DNA of 51,753 nt from Oscillatoriaceae cyanobacterium M33_DOE_052 (GCA_015296065.1 DVDU01000101.1:1-51753), one strand, 5' to 3'; positions 1-9,117 are shown, numbered from the stretch's first letter. A program made the numbers and translations. Notes: a model not told the origin generated them from the sequence alone.

Positions 1-11
1 AAATTCCTCGA

Positions 12-219
12 TCGCTAAAGCCCTACTACGAACCTCTGGGCTAAAGCCCTACTACGAACCTCTGGGCTAAAGCCCTACTACGAACCTCTGGGCTAAAGCC
101 CTACTACGAACCTCTGGGCTAAAGCCCTACTACGAACCTCTGGGCTAAAGCCCTACTATGAACCTCTGGGCTAAAGCCCTACTACGAACCTCTGGGCTAC
201 AGCCCTACTACGAACCTTC
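12..219. repeat. Tandem array, 26-bp unit, about 8 copies (GGGCTAAAGCCC family)
   Basis: Eight head-to-tail 26-bp units begin at about 12 (partial), 38, 64, 90, 116, 142, 168 and 194. Each carries the palindrome GGGCTAAAGCCC followed by TACTACGAACCTCT. There are no spacers, so it is not CRISPR. One unit has ACG changed to ATG at 158, and the last has one A to C change in the palindrome. The same palindrome recurs at 4128-4280, 6169-6222, about 14820 and 30890-31140. Confidence 0.97.
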
Positions 220-235
220 AGAAAAACACGATTAT

Positions 236-2971
236 ATGTCCCGAAATCTCATGGCCTGGTTGAAAAAGCAATCCAGTCGTACCCAGCGCTTATTACCCCG
301 TGCCTATGAAGTTTGGCGCACAGAAGGCAAGCGGCAAACCTTGGCCAAAGTATTCAAAAAACTATACTTAAAACTCGATAACACCCCACCCCCACCCCCA
401 CCCCCGCCACCGCCAGAACCAATTCCCGAACTGCCGGATCCCCTGATTGCATACTACCATCAGTGGCGGCAACAATATATTCCTAGACCATCAGACTTGC
501 AGCAAATGGCGCAAACGATCGCGGCTTTCAGTCACAAACCCCGCATCAGCGTTCTGATGGTAATTCCCCCTGGGACCGCATCGGATTTATTGCGCCCAGC
601 GATAGAATCGGTTCTCCATCAAGTTTATCCTTACTGGGAACTGTGCCTCGCCCCGGTTGATGGCAATATCACCAGTTTCTGGGCAGATAAACGCATCAAA
701 ATTGCTTATCCTCCGGCGATGCCTAGTATGGTTGCTGCTAGCAATGCTGCTTTGGCTAGGTCTAGGGGTGATGTGGTGTTAGTATTGGGGCACCAAGATG
801 TTATCGAACCGGATGCCCTCTATGAAATTGCCCTCACTTTAAATCTGCATCCCGATGCTGATGTGATTTATAGCGATGAGGATAAAATTGATGAAAATAA
901 TCAACTGCGGGAGCCGTTTTTGAAGCCAGATTGGGTGGGAAATAACGGGTTTCTTTGGGGAAATAATTGCCACTTGGTGGCTTATAGAAAGACTTTGGTA
1001 GAAAGCAGCGGCGGTTTCCGCCCGGAATGTGAAGGAAGCCAAGAATATGATTTATTCTTACGAATGAGTGGTAGAACTCAGAATATTTTTCACATATCTA
1101 AAGTTTTGTACCATGCGCGGATGGATAGTAGAGCGAACCCACCGCAACCGCAGTTAAACCCGATGCGATCGGCTCAGCAACGGGCGATCGCCGATGCCCT
1201 CCACAGCCACAGTCACACCCCACAACCCCTAGCCCCCGGAGTTCCCCCCTATACAGGGAACCCAGAACAACCACCCCACCTGCGGGACTATCATCACTGG
1301 TTGCGGCAAAACTTCCCCAGAGAAACCGACTTGCAGCAGATGGCTCGCACAGTTAACGCTTTGGGTTACAAACCCACCATCAGCGCGATCGTCCCAGTTT
1401 ACAACCCCCCCGAAACCTACCTCACACAAGCTATAGAATCCGTTATCAACCAAATCTATCCCCACTGGGAACTGTGCCTCGCCGATGACGCCTCCACCGC
1501 TCCCCACGTCAGGTCTATATTAGAAACCTACGCCGCCGCCGACCCGCGGATTAAAGTCGTTTTCCGCAGCGAAAACGGCCATATTTCCCGCGCCTCTAAC
1601 TCCGCATTAGAAATAGCTACCGGCGAATTTGTTGCCCTCCTCGACCATGACGACTTGCTCACCCCCGACGCCTTTTATCAAGTCGTCCTTTTCCTGAATC
1701 AACATCCAGAAGCTGACTTCATCTACTCCGACGAAGACAAAATCGACGAAGAAAACAACCTGCGCGACCCCTTCTTTAAACCCCAGTGGTCTCCTGACTC
1801 CTTCCTCTCCCGAATGTACGTAGGGCATTTAGGCGTCTATCGTCGCGCCATTATGGCACAAATCGGCGGTTTTCGCCCCGGATACGACGGCTCCCAAGAC
1901 TATGACCTGGTACTGAGATTTACCGAAAAAACCGATAAAATCTATCACCTGCCCAAAATCCTTTACCACTGGCGCATCCATATCCAATCCGCCGCCAGTA
2001 GTTCCGATGCCAAACCCTACGCCTACATCGCCGCCAAAAAAGCCCTCACCGAAGCCATTGAGCGGCGGGGTGAAACCGGCGAAGTCACCGACTTTCCCGG
2101 CTACTTAGGGCACTACATCATCCGCTATGAAATCAGGGATTACAAACCTGTGAGCATCATTATCCCCACCCGCGACCTCAGCGCAATGGTGGATAAATGC
2201 CTCACATCTATCTTTACCAAAACCACCTATCCCAATTATGAAGTAATCCTCATCGATAACGGCAGCACCGAACCCGAAACCGCCCAACTAATAGAACGGT
2301 GGACAACCAAAGAACCCCAGCGGTTTCAATCATACCGCCTCGATATTCCTTTTAACTTTTCCACCATCAATAACTACGCCGTCAGCAAAACCAAAGGGGA
2401 TTACTTGCTGTTTTTAAATAACGATACTGAAGTCATCACCCCCGACTGGCTGGAAGCGATGGTGGAACAAGCCCAAAGACCTGGTATTGGTGCAGTCGGT
2501 CCCCTGCTGCTCTATCCCGATAACATCATCCAACATGCTGGGGTAGTGATGGGACTCGGAGGACTCGCCGCTCACAGTCACCAGTATCTCCCCGCCACTA
2601 CTCCCGGTTACGGCGGTCACGTCATCAGCATTAGTAATGTTTCCGCCGTCACGGCGGCTTGTCTGATGTGCAGGCGATCGGTCTTTTACGATGTAGGCGG
2701 TTTCAACGAACAGCTCGCCTTCGCGTATAATGATGTGGATTTTTGCTTAAAAATCGTCGAAAAAGGCTATCGTAACCTGTACATCCCCCATGTGGTCCTT
2801 TATCACTATGAATCTCAAAGCCGGGGTTATGAAGATACGCCCGAAAAGCAACAACGCTTGCAGAAAGAAGCGGCGATCGTCAAAAGTCAATGGCAAAAAT
2901 ACATCGACGATGACCCCTGCTATAACCCCCACCTGACCAGGGGGCGGGCTGACTATAGCATCAACATCTAA
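236..2971 (+). CDS. Three-domain GT2-family glycosyltransferase
   Basis: Large cytoplasmic glycosyltransferase, probably adding sugars to a surface polysaccharide. From the ATG at 236 it has 911 residues. An N-terminal basic segment (ending FKKLYLKLDN) leads into ten prolines at about 51-60, then three GT-A-like modules at about 104-300, 382-585 and 639-885. Module 2 has PVYNPPE, DDAS and LLDHDD (about 470-473). Module 3 has IIPTRD, LIDNGST and LNNDTE. Module 1 keeps YSDEDKID but reads LGHQD where module 2 has LDHDD, so it may be inactive. The frame is open back to an ATG at 158, but that extension lies inside the tandem repeat and is unlike the homologous gene at 4297. No clear ribosome binding site decides between 236 and 251. 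Donor and acceptor sugars cannot be read from the sequence. Confidence 0.9.
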   Translation: MSRNLMAWLKKQSSRTQRLLPRAYEVWRTEGKRQTLAKVFKKLYLKLDNTPPPPPPPPPPEPIPELPDPLIAYYHQWRQQYIPRPSDLQQMAQTIAAFSHKPRISVLMVIPPGTASDLLRPAIESVLHQVYPYWELCLAPVDGNITSFWADKRIKIAYPPAMPSMVAASNAALARSRGDVVLVLGHQDVIEPDALYEIALTLNLHPDADVIYSDEDKIDENNQLREPFLKPDWVGNNGFLWGNNCHLVAYRKTLVESSGGFRPECEGSQEYDLFLRMSGRTQNIFHISKVLYHARMDSRANPPQPQLNPMRSAQQRAIADALHSHSHTPQPLAPGVPPYTGNPEQPPHLRDYHHWLRQNFPRETDLQQMARTVNALGYKPTISAIVPVYNPPETYLTQAIESVINQIYPHWELCLADDASTAPHVRSILETYAAADPRIKVVFRSENGHISRASNSALEIATGEFVALLDHDDLLTPDAFYQVVLFLNQHPEADFIYSDEDKIDEENNLRDPFFKPQWSPDSFLSRMYVGHLGVYRRAIMAQIGGFRPGYDGSQDYDLVLRFTEKTDKIYHLPKILYHWRIHIQSAASSSDAKPYAYIAAKKALTEAIERRGETGEVTDFPGYLGHYIIRYEIRDYKPVSIIIPTRDLSAMVDKCLTSIFTKTTYPNYEVILIDNGSTEPETAQLIERWTTKEPQRFQSYRLDIPFNFSTINNYAVSKTKGDYLLFLNNDTEVITPDWLEAMVEQAQRPGIGAVGPLLLYPDNIIQHAGVVMGLGGLAAHSHQYLPATTPGYGGHVISISNVSAVTAACLMCRRSVFYDVGGFNEQLAFAYNDVDFCLKIVEKGYRNLYIPHVVLYHYESQSRGYEDTPEKQQRLQKEAAIVKSQWQKYIDDDPCYNPHLTRGRADYSINI

Positions 2972-2976
2972 TTTTG

Positions 2977-3112
2977 TTTGTCCTTGGTCATTTCTCCTTT
3001 GTCCTTTGTCCTTGGGTAGGGATTCTTTTGTCCTTGGGTAACAAGGGAGAAGTGACAAGGGACAAGTGACAAGGGACAAGTGACAAGTGACATGTTACCA
3101 AGGACAAAAAGG
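2977..3112. repeat. TTGTCCTTGG / GACAAGTGACAAGG repeat block
   Basis: The gap between the two genes consists of short iterations of TTTGTCCTTGG and GACAAGTGACAAGG. TTTTGTCC...GGTAACA at 3026-3043 pairs almost perfectly with TGTTACC...GGACAAAA at 3093-3109, giving a long hairpin that ends just before the AGGAG of the next gene. Related TTGTCC/ATGACCAA blocks occur near 34083, 42830, 45192, 49020 and 51050. Confidence 0.85.
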
Positions 3113-3121
3113 AGAAAGATA

Positions 3122-4102
3122 ATGGCGAAAGCATGGCAAGATGACAACCTAATTTTATCGGTGGATTATTCTTGGTCTGATGATTACGGCTTTGCGATGC
3201 GGGGCTGGATTCTCAGTAAAAAGCAGCCGATCCAATCCTTGGAAATTGAAATCGGCGATCGGGTGGTGGCAGTGACTAACTGGGAGCCGCGTCCTGATGT
3301 GGTGGCGGCGCATCCAGAATATGCCCAAAATGAAAAATGCGGTTTTATCCTGCAAATTCCCCGCATGGCGGAACATCACGTTACTTTCAATGCCAAAACC
3401 GCCAGCACAACTATCAGCAAAAGTGTTGATTTTCTCGGCTCAAAACCACCGATGCCGTATGATTTCAGCGATGGTGGTCAGCTTTTCGATAAATTTGTGG
3501 ATACGGTTAATACCAATCACCTCCGGGTGTTAGAAATCGGCTCTCGCCTCGGTCTGTCCGATCGCGTCAGCAACAGACAGACCCTCTCCGGCGCCGCCTC
3601 TTTCACCGGCTTTGACTACTACCCAGACCACAACACCGACGTAGTAGGCGACGCTCACAAACTCTCCCAATACTTCCCCAACCAAAAATTCGATGCCATC
3701 TTCTCCCTCTCCGTGTTTGAACACCTCGCCATGCCTTGGCTAGTGGCAATGGAAATCAACAAATGCCTAGAAATTGGCGGTCTCACCTTCCACGCCACCC
3801 ATTTTGCTTGGCCCCTCCACGAAACCCCCTGGGACTTCTGGCGCTTTTCCGATAACGGTCTCAAAGTCCTATTTTCCCCCGCGATGGGATTTGAAATTGT
3901 CGCCGCCGGACTCTTTCATCCCTTACGCATGCACTTAGATAGCATCCTCCCCGGACAAGAACTATTTCCCGCCGCTCCCGCATTTGGTGGTAGCGCCATC
4001 ATCGCGAAAAAAGTCGCCGATTTCAATCCCGATAAATTCAAATGGGATGTAGAGTTAACCGATGTAGTTGGCGCCGACAGTCATTATCCTAAACCACAAT
4101 AA
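3122..4102 (+). CDS. Class I SAM-dependent methyltransferase (type 11-like)
   Basis: 326-residue protein, predicted to methylate a sugar or glycan intermediate using S-adenosylmethionine. The N-terminal 100 residues form a separate beta-rich region (ILSVDYSWSDDYG, IEIGDRVVAVTNWEPR) that may be a binding module. The methyltransferase fold follows, with motif I LRVLEIGSRLG, the acidic FDYYPDHNTDVVGDAH region, and the motif IV/V stretch FDAIFSLSVFEHLAMPW. The ATG at 3122 was chosen because AAAGGAGAAAGAT precedes it; an in-frame ATG at 3080 lies in the repeat. It sits between two glycosyltransferases, which supports a glycan-modifying role. The acceptor is unknown. Confidence 0.85.
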   Translation: MAKAWQDDNLILSVDYSWSDDYGFAMRGWILSKKQPIQSLEIEIGDRVVAVTNWEPRPDVVAAHPEYAQNEKCGFILQIPRMAEHHVTFNAKTASTTISKSVDFLGSKPPMPYDFSDGGQLFDKFVDTVNTNHLRVLEIGSRLGLSDRVSNRQTLSGAASFTGFDYYPDHNTDVVGDAHKLSQYFPNQKFDAIFSLSVFEHLAMPWLVAMEINKCLEIGGLTFHATHFAWPLHETPWDFWRFSDNGLKVLFSPAMGFEIVAAGLFHPLRMHLDSILPGQELFPAAPAFGGSAIIAKKVADFNPDKFKWDVELTDVVGADSHYPKPQ

Positions 4103-4127
4103 TTTTGAAAAAACACGTTTCCCGAAT

Positions 4128-4280
4128 GGGCTAAAGCCCAACTACAAACCTGTGTCAGGATGGGCTAAAGCCCAACTACAAACCTTTTTTTGGGCTAAAG
4201 CCCAACTACAAACCTTGGGATGGGCTAAAGCCCAACTACAAACCTGTGTCAGGATGGGCTAAAGCCCAACTACAAACCTT
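4128..4280. repeat. Second GGGCTAAAGCCC tandem array, 5 copies
   Basis: Five copies of GGGCTAAAGCCCAACTACAAACC start at 4128, 4162, 4192, 4222 and 4256. They have variable linkers (GTGTCAGGAT, TTTTTTT, TTGGGAT), so the period is 30-34 bp. It lies directly before the second large glycosyltransferase gene, as the first array does before the first. Confidence 0.97.
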
Positions 4281-4296
4281 AACCGCACCAAATCCT

Positions 4297-6153
4297 ATGC
4301 AGCCATTGAAAGAACAATTAGCACGCATTAAGCGCCTATCCAAACGCACTTATGAAGTGTGGCGCCGTCAAGGGCCACGCCTAGTCCTGGCGAAATTCTT
4401 TAAAAAACTCTATTTTAAACTAGAAGCCACTGCCCTCCCCACTTCTGGCGCCCCGGAAATCGTCCACCCCGTCAGTCACTATCACCACTGGGTGAGGGAA
4501 CATTTTCCCCGCAATGCTGACTTGCGCCAGATGGCGGAAATTATCCCCCTGTTGAATAAACCGCTATTCAGCATCATCATGCCCGTGTATAACCCCCCGG
4601 AACAATACTTGCGGGGAGCCATAGAATCAGTGCGCAATCAGGTTTATCCCTATTGGGAATTGTGCATTGCTGATGATGCTTCTACCGCTGCTTATGTGAA
4701 ACCGGTATTAGAAGAATATGCCGCGATCGACTCCCGGATTAAACTGGTGTTTCGACCAGAAAACGGCCATATTTCCGCTGCATCTAATTCCGCATTAGCA
4801 CTCGCAACTGGGCAATTTATCGCTCTTCTAGACCACGATGATGCTATCACTCCCGATGCTTTATATTACTGCACCGTGATGCTGAATTATCACCCGGAAG
4901 CGGATATGATTTACAGCGATGAGGATAAGGTGGATGAAGGGGGCGGACTGCGAGACCCATTTTTTAAACCTGATTGGTGTCCTGATTCCTTTTTATCCCG
5001 GATGTACACTTGCCATTTGGGGGTATATCGCCGCTCCCTGGTAGAGGAAATTGGCGGATTTCGGGTGGGGTTTGAAGGTTCCCAAGATTATGATTTAGTC
5101 TTGCGCTTGACGGAAAAAACTGATAAAATATTCCACATCCCGAAAATCTTGTATCACTGGCGGATGCACTCCCAATCTACCGCCAGCGAACTGGATAATA
5201 AGGGTTACGCCACGGCGGCGGCGAAAAAAGCTATAGAAGAGGCGCTGCAAAGACGGGGAGAACCGGGAGAAGCTACCCCCACGGAGGGGGGACATTGGAT
5301 TGTCCGCTATCAAATTCGCGATTACGGAAAAGTCACGGTAATTATTCCCACCAAAAATCTGGGTAGTATCGTTAATACCTGCTTGACTTCTATTTTTGAA
5401 AAAACCACTTACCCCAATTATGAGGTGCTGCTAATTGATAATGGTAGCACCGAACCGGAGACATTGGAGGTAATTAGTAAGTGGCAGGCAAAAGAGCCCG
5501 ATCGATTCCGCTGCCAACCCTACGATATTCCCTTTAATTACTCTAAAATCAACAATTATGCTGTCACCAAAGCTAACGGCGAATATCTGCTATTATTAAA
5601 TAATGACACGGAGGTGATTAACCCCGATTGGATGACGGCGATGGTGGAACAAGCCCAAAGACCCACCATTGGCGCGGTGGGAGCCATGCTGCTTTACCCA
5701 GATAAAACCATTCAACACGCTGGTGTAGTGGTGGGTTTAGGCGGAGTAGCCGGTCACAGTCACAAAAATTTCCCCTATGGCGTTCCTGGTTATTATTACC
5801 AACTGCACACCGTGAATAATTACGCTGCTGTCACCGCCGCCTGTTTGATGTGTCGCCGCTCCGTGTTTGAGGAAGTGGGGGGATTTGAAGAAGAGCTGCA
5901 AATTGCCTTCAATGATGTGGACTTTTGCCTGAAAATTGCCGAAAAAGGATATCGGAATGTGTGGCTGCCTCACGTGGTATTATACCACTACGAGTCAAAA
6001 AGCCGGGGCGAGGAAAATACACCCGAGAAACAGGCACGCTTCCACCAAGAGATTATGTACATGATTCGCAAGTGGAAAACCTGGATCGATCGCGACCCTT
6101 GCTATAATCGCAATTTGACTTTAGACCGGGAAGACTACAGCATCCAAATCTAA
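4297..6153 (+). CDS. Two-domain GT2-family glycosyltransferase
   Basis: 618-residue paralogue of the gene at 236, lacking its degenerate first module. The basic N-terminus (KRTYEVWRRQGPR, FFKKLYFKLE) matches the neighbour. GT-A module 1 at about 90-310 has MPVYNPPE, DDAST, LLDHDD (179-182), YSDEDKVDE and FEGSQDYDLVLR. Module 2 at about 315-590 has IIPTKN, LIDNGSTEPE, LNNDTEV and FNDVDFCLKI. The C-terminus ends in DREDYSIQI, like RADYSINI in the paralogue. An in-frame GTG at 4246 lies in the tandem repeat; the ATG at 4297 aligns with the paralogue's start. It probably adds sugars to the same glycan. Specificity is unknown. Confidence 0.92.
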   Translation: MQPLKEQLARIKRLSKRTYEVWRRQGPRLVLAKFFKKLYFKLEATALPTSGAPEIVHPVSHYHHWVREHFPRNADLRQMAEIIPLLNKPLFSIIMPVYNPPEQYLRGAIESVRNQVYPYWELCIADDASTAAYVKPVLEEYAAIDSRIKLVFRPENGHISAASNSALALATGQFIALLDHDDAITPDALYYCTVMLNYHPEADMIYSDEDKVDEGGGLRDPFFKPDWCPDSFLSRMYTCHLGVYRRSLVEEIGGFRVGFEGSQDYDLVLRLTEKTDKIFHIPKILYHWRMHSQSTASELDNKGYATAAAKKAIEEALQRRGEPGEATPTEGGHWIVRYQIRDYGKVTVIIPTKNLGSIVNTCLTSIFEKTTYPNYEVLLIDNGSTEPETLEVISKWQAKEPDRFRCQPYDIPFNYSKINNYAVTKANGEYLLLLNNDTEVINPDWMTAMVEQAQRPTIGAVGAMLLYPDKTIQHAGVVVGLGGVAGHSHKNFPYGVPGYYYQLHTVNNYAAVTAACLMCRRSVFEEVGGFEEELQIAFNDVDFCLKIAEKGYRNVWLPHVVLYHYESKSRGEENTPEKQARFHQEIMYMIRKWKTWIDRDPCYNRNLTLDREDYSIQI

Positions 6154-6168
6154 GGAATTGGTTGATAG

Positions 6169-6222
6169 GTTCGTAGTTGGGCTTTAGCCCTCATGTATTT
6201 GGGCTAAAGCCCAACTAAGAAC
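6169..6222. repeat. Inverted pair of GGGCTAAAGCCC units
   Basis: One unit in each orientation (GTTCGTAGTTGGGCTTTAGCCC, then GGGCTAAAGCCCAACTAAGAAC) faces the other across about 10 bases, so a transcript could form a hairpin of more than 20 bp. It separates the glycosyltransferase and sulfotransferase genes and could act as a transcript-end stabiliser. Confidence 0.85.
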
Positions 6223-6262
6223 TAAACTACCGAAACTGAGGATAGATCAATAAAAATTCGCG

Positions 6263-7033
6263 ATGAATCAGCAACCAACGGTGAAAATTCCCAATTTTTT
6301 GATTATCGGGGCGCAAAAATGCGGCACTACTTCCCTGTACAATTATGTGATGGATCATCCGCAGATGACCCCTGCGACCACCAAAGAGGTGCATTTTTTT
6401 GACTTTAACTTTGCGCAAGGGTGGGACTGGTATCTGCAACACTTTCTCGCACCGGTTGGCGGGGAGAACTTGATCACTGGGGAGGCGAGTCCTTATTATC
6501 TGTTTCATCCCTTAGTGCCGCAGCGGGTGCGAGCATTGCTGCCAGAGGTGAAGTTAATCGTGTTACTGAGAAATCCGGTGGATCGAGCTTGGTCTCATTA
6601 TCATCACGAAGTGCGATGGGGATTTGAGAGCCTGCCTTTTGAGGAGGCAATGGCGGCGGAAGCAGCAAGGCTGGCAGGAGAAGTGGAAAAAATGCGGCTG
6701 GATGAAAATTACTATAGTTATAATCACCAGCATTATACTTATTTGGCGCGGGGGATTTATGTGGAGCAGTTGCAGCGGTGGATGGAACTTTTTCCGCGAA
6801 ATCAGTTCCTCATCCTGAAAACGGAAGATTTGGAAGCTAATCCGGCGGCGGTGGTGAGTCAGACGCTGAGATTTTTCGGCTTACCGGAGGTGCAAGGGGG
6901 AGTAAAGGTGCGGTACAATGCCGGTGCCTACCCCCAGATGAGTGATGGTTGGCGGCAAAAATTGGGGGAATATTTCCGATCGCCCAACCAGCGACTGGAA
7001 GAATATTTAGGTATAAACTTTGATTGGAGCTAG
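6263..7033 (+). CDS. PAPS-dependent sulfotransferase
   Basis: 256-residue sulfotransferase that would move sulfate from 3'-phosphoadenosine-5'-phosphosulfate to a glycan hydroxyl or amine. The 5'-phosphosulfate loop is LIIGAQKCGTTSLYN (13-27, with Lys19). The 3'-phosphate motif is LLRNPVDRAWSHYHHE (101-116, with Arg103 and Ser111). ARGIYVEQLQRWMELFPRNQFLILKTEDL is typical of heparan-sulfate-like bacterial members. Length is normal for the family. It is flanked by glycosyltransferase and methyltransferase genes in one rightward run, which suggests a sulfated exopolysaccharide or glycolipid. Acceptor specificity cannot be read from sequence. Confidence 0.93.
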   Translation: MNQQPTVKIPNFLIIGAQKCGTTSLYNYVMDHPQMTPATTKEVHFFDFNFAQGWDWYLQHFLAPVGGENLITGEASPYYLFHPLVPQRVRALLPEVKLIVLLRNPVDRAWSHYHHEVRWGFESLPFEEAMAAEAARLAGEVEKMRLDENYYSYNHQHYTYLARGIYVEQLQRWMELFPRNQFLILKTEDLEANPAAVVSQTLRFFGLPEVQGGVKVRYNAGAYPQMSDGWRQKLGEYFRSPNQRLEEYLGINFDWS

Positions 7034-7050
7034 GGAATCACACCAAAGCA

Positions 7051-7773
7051 ATGGCTAACGATAAAGCGGCAATCGACTATGAAGGCGCCTGGGATGGATA
7101 TGCCAGAGACTGGCAGCAACTGCATCCAAACTTGAGCCACATCGGTGATGAGTGGATCGGGATGGGTGCGGGTGCTGCCAATTCTCTCGCAGAATACAAT
7201 ACCTTGATTGAAAGACAATTCATTGCTCCGTATATTGACGGCAATGATAAAGTGCTGGAAATTGGGGTGGGGGGTGGCAAGACCAGCTCTCTGCTGCTGC
7301 AACACTGTCAGGAGTTGGTCTGTGCAGATATCTCGGCGGAGATGTTGGCCCAAACCCGCGATCGCCTCCGAGACGATCGGGTGCATTACGTCAAGCTCGA
7401 TGGTCTCACCCTCAGCAATATTCCCAAAGCATCTGTAGATGTGTGCTTCTGCTACGATACAATGGTGCATCTGGAACCGCGAGATATTTTTAACTACTTA
7501 ACCCAAATTCCCCAACTGATGCGGGGAAAACGCCTCTGCATCTTTCACCACGGTAACACCCTCAGCGAGTTGGGTTGGCAAAAATTTTTAAGCGAATGGC
7601 AAAAAAATTTAATGGGCCGCCGCCACGGCTGTGCTTTTTCCGTGATGACCGATGAAATTATGGAAAAATTCCTCAGCCATGTGGGATATAAAGTGCTATT
7701 AAAAGATACCACCACCGTCCCTCGCGATTGCGTGTGGGTCTGCGAAGCTCCGGAGGAGAAACCGGGTTTCTGA
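7051..7773 (+). CDS. Class I SAM-dependent methyltransferase
   Basis: 240-residue methyltransferase. Motif I is VLEIGVGGGKTSSLL, the acidic residue lies in LVCADISAEML, and the post-motif is VDVCFCYDTMVHLEPRDIF. The start was placed at the ATG at 7051; an upstream TTG at 7024 would overlap the sulfotransferase gene. The last residues, EKPGF, and part of the stop codon are encoded by the dispersed palindrome AGAAACCGGGTTTCT (7757-7771), so the natural C-terminus seems to have been replaced or extended by a repeat. It probably methylates a sugar of the cluster's product. Confidence 0.85.
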   Translation: MANDKAAIDYEGAWDGYARDWQQLHPNLSHIGDEWIGMGAGAANSLAEYNTLIERQFIAPYIDGNDKVLEIGVGGGKTSSLLLQHCQELVCADISAEMLAQTRDRLRDDRVHYVKLDGLTLSNIPKASVDVCFCYDTMVHLEPRDIFNYLTQIPQLMRGKRLCIFHHGNTLSELGWQKFLSEWQKNLMGRRHGCAFSVMTDEIMEKFLSHVGYKVLLKDTTTVPRDCVWVCEAPEEKPGF

Positions 7774-7825
7774 CGGAAAACCTCTGCTTAAGTACGAGGC
7801 ACCTCGTTTGAGAAACCCGGTTTCT
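7757..7825. repeat. Paired AGAAACCSGGTTTCT palindromes (compound repeat)
   Basis: AGAAACCGGGTTTCT at 7757-7771 and AGAAACCCGGTTTCT at 7811-7825 flank a small stem (ACGAGG-CA-CCTCGT). The same arrangement, with nearly the same spacing, recurs at 42861-42925 and 51151-51215. Confidence 0.85.
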
Positions 7826-7873
7826 GGGAAGGCACTCATCGATAGATATCTAAAGTACCACCAAGCTAGAAAA

Positions 7874-9112
7874 ATGCGCGTTTTATTTCTGCATCCGAAT
7901 TTTCCGGCTCAGTTTCGTTATATAGCGGGCTTGTTAGGAAAAGACCCGAAAAACGAAGTCGTATTTGGGACGAAAAACGAGCGCCCCGAATGGAATATCC
8001 CTGGGGTGAAAAAAGCCTTGTTTACCCCGACTCGCGAAGCGTTTCAAGAGACACATCACTACGTGCGTCCCTTAGAAAGTGCGGTAATTTACGGACAAGC
8101 CGTGTATCGCATGGCCGAAAAACTAAAATCAGAAGGTTTTGTCCCGGATGTGATTTGCGGTCATTCCGGTTGGGGGCCAACTATCTTTATGAAAGATGTA
8201 TTCCCCAATACGCCGCTGCTGTGCTATTTCGAGTGGTTTTATCACGCCTTTGGTTCCGATGCCAATTTCGACCCAGCGGACCCGCTCAACCCTGACGATG
8301 TGGCGAGAATTCGCTTGAAAAACGCGCCGATATTGGTAGATTTGTATTCTTGTGATTGGGGTTTGTCCCCCACGTACTGGCAGCGATCGCAACTGCCCCC
8401 AGAATTTCACCGCAAAGTTTCCGTCATCCACGATGGCGTCGATACCCAATACTTTACCCCCAATCCCGGCGCCAAATTAGTATTACCCGACCTAGATTTA
8501 TCCCATGTGGAGGAACTGGTGACATATGTGGGGCGAGGGATGGAACCCTATCGGGGATTTCCCGAATTCATCGAAGCCGTTGCCTACATTCAGGAACGCC
8601 GCCCCAAATGTCATGTCGTGGTAGTAGGTTCTGACCGAGTTTGCTATGGCAAATCCCTCCCCGATGGCATGACCTACAAAGAGTATATGCTCAAAAAAGT
8701 CCCCCTGGATATGTCCAGGATTCACTTTGTGGGTTCTTTGCCTTACGGGTTGTATTTGCGAGTAATTCAAGCATCCGATGCCCATATTTATTTAACCCGG
8801 CCTTTTGTGTTATCATGGTCGATGATTGAATCCATGTCAGCCGGTTGTTTGGTGATTGGTTCTGATACGGCGCCGGTAACGGAAGTGATTCGGGATGGGG
8901 AAAACGGCTTGCTGGTAGATTTTTTCTCGCCCAAACAAATCGCCGATCGAGTGGATGAAGTGATGGCACATCCCAACCGCATGGCAGAAATCCGCAAAAA
9001 AGCAAGGGAAACCGTGCTAGAGCGGTATTCTCAAGATTTACTGTTGCCTCGTCACGTGCAGTTATTGCAAGATGTGGCTAATGGCGTTTTATCCACAAAA
9101 CAATTAATTTAA
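7874..9112 (+). CDS. GT4-family glycosyltransferase
   Basis: 412-residue GT-B fold retaining glycosyltransferase. It opens with MRVLFLHPNFPAQFRYIA, a Rossmann strand with the Pro-Gln glycine-loop equivalent seen in this cyanobacterial group. The C-terminal nucleotide-sugar region has VTYVGRGMEPYRGFPEFIEA, HFVGSLPYGLYLRVIQASDAHIYL and the EX7E-type segment SMIESMSAGCLVIGSDTAPVTEVI. The in-frame TTG at 7808 lies inside a repeat, so the ATG at 7874 is preferred. It is the last gene of the rightward cluster and ends five bases from the stop of the convergent recQ. Substrate unknown. Confidence 0.9.
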   Translation: MRVLFLHPNFPAQFRYIAGLLGKDPKNEVVFGTKNERPEWNIPGVKKALFTPTREAFQETHHYVRPLESAVIYGQAVYRMAEKLKSEGFVPDVICGHSGWGPTIFMKDVFPNTPLLCYFEWFYHAFGSDANFDPADPLNPDDVARIRLKNAPILVDLYSCDWGLSPTYWQRSQLPPEFHRKVSVIHDGVDTQYFTPNPGAKLVLPDLDLSHVEELVTYVGRGMEPYRGFPEFIEAVAYIQERRPKCHVVVVGSDRVCYGKSLPDGMTYKEYMLKKVPLDMSRIHFVGSLPYGLYLRVIQASDAHIYLTRPFVLSWSMIESMSAGCLVIGSDTAPVTEVIRDGENGLLVDFFSPKQIADRVDEVMAHPNRMAEIRKKARETVLERYSQDLLLPRHVQLLQDVANGVLSTKQLI

Positions 9113-9117
9113 ATTCT

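Noticed and set aside
12-219. CRISPR-like array
   Set aside because: Units are directly abutting 26-bp tandem copies with no unique spacers, and no cas genes are nearby.
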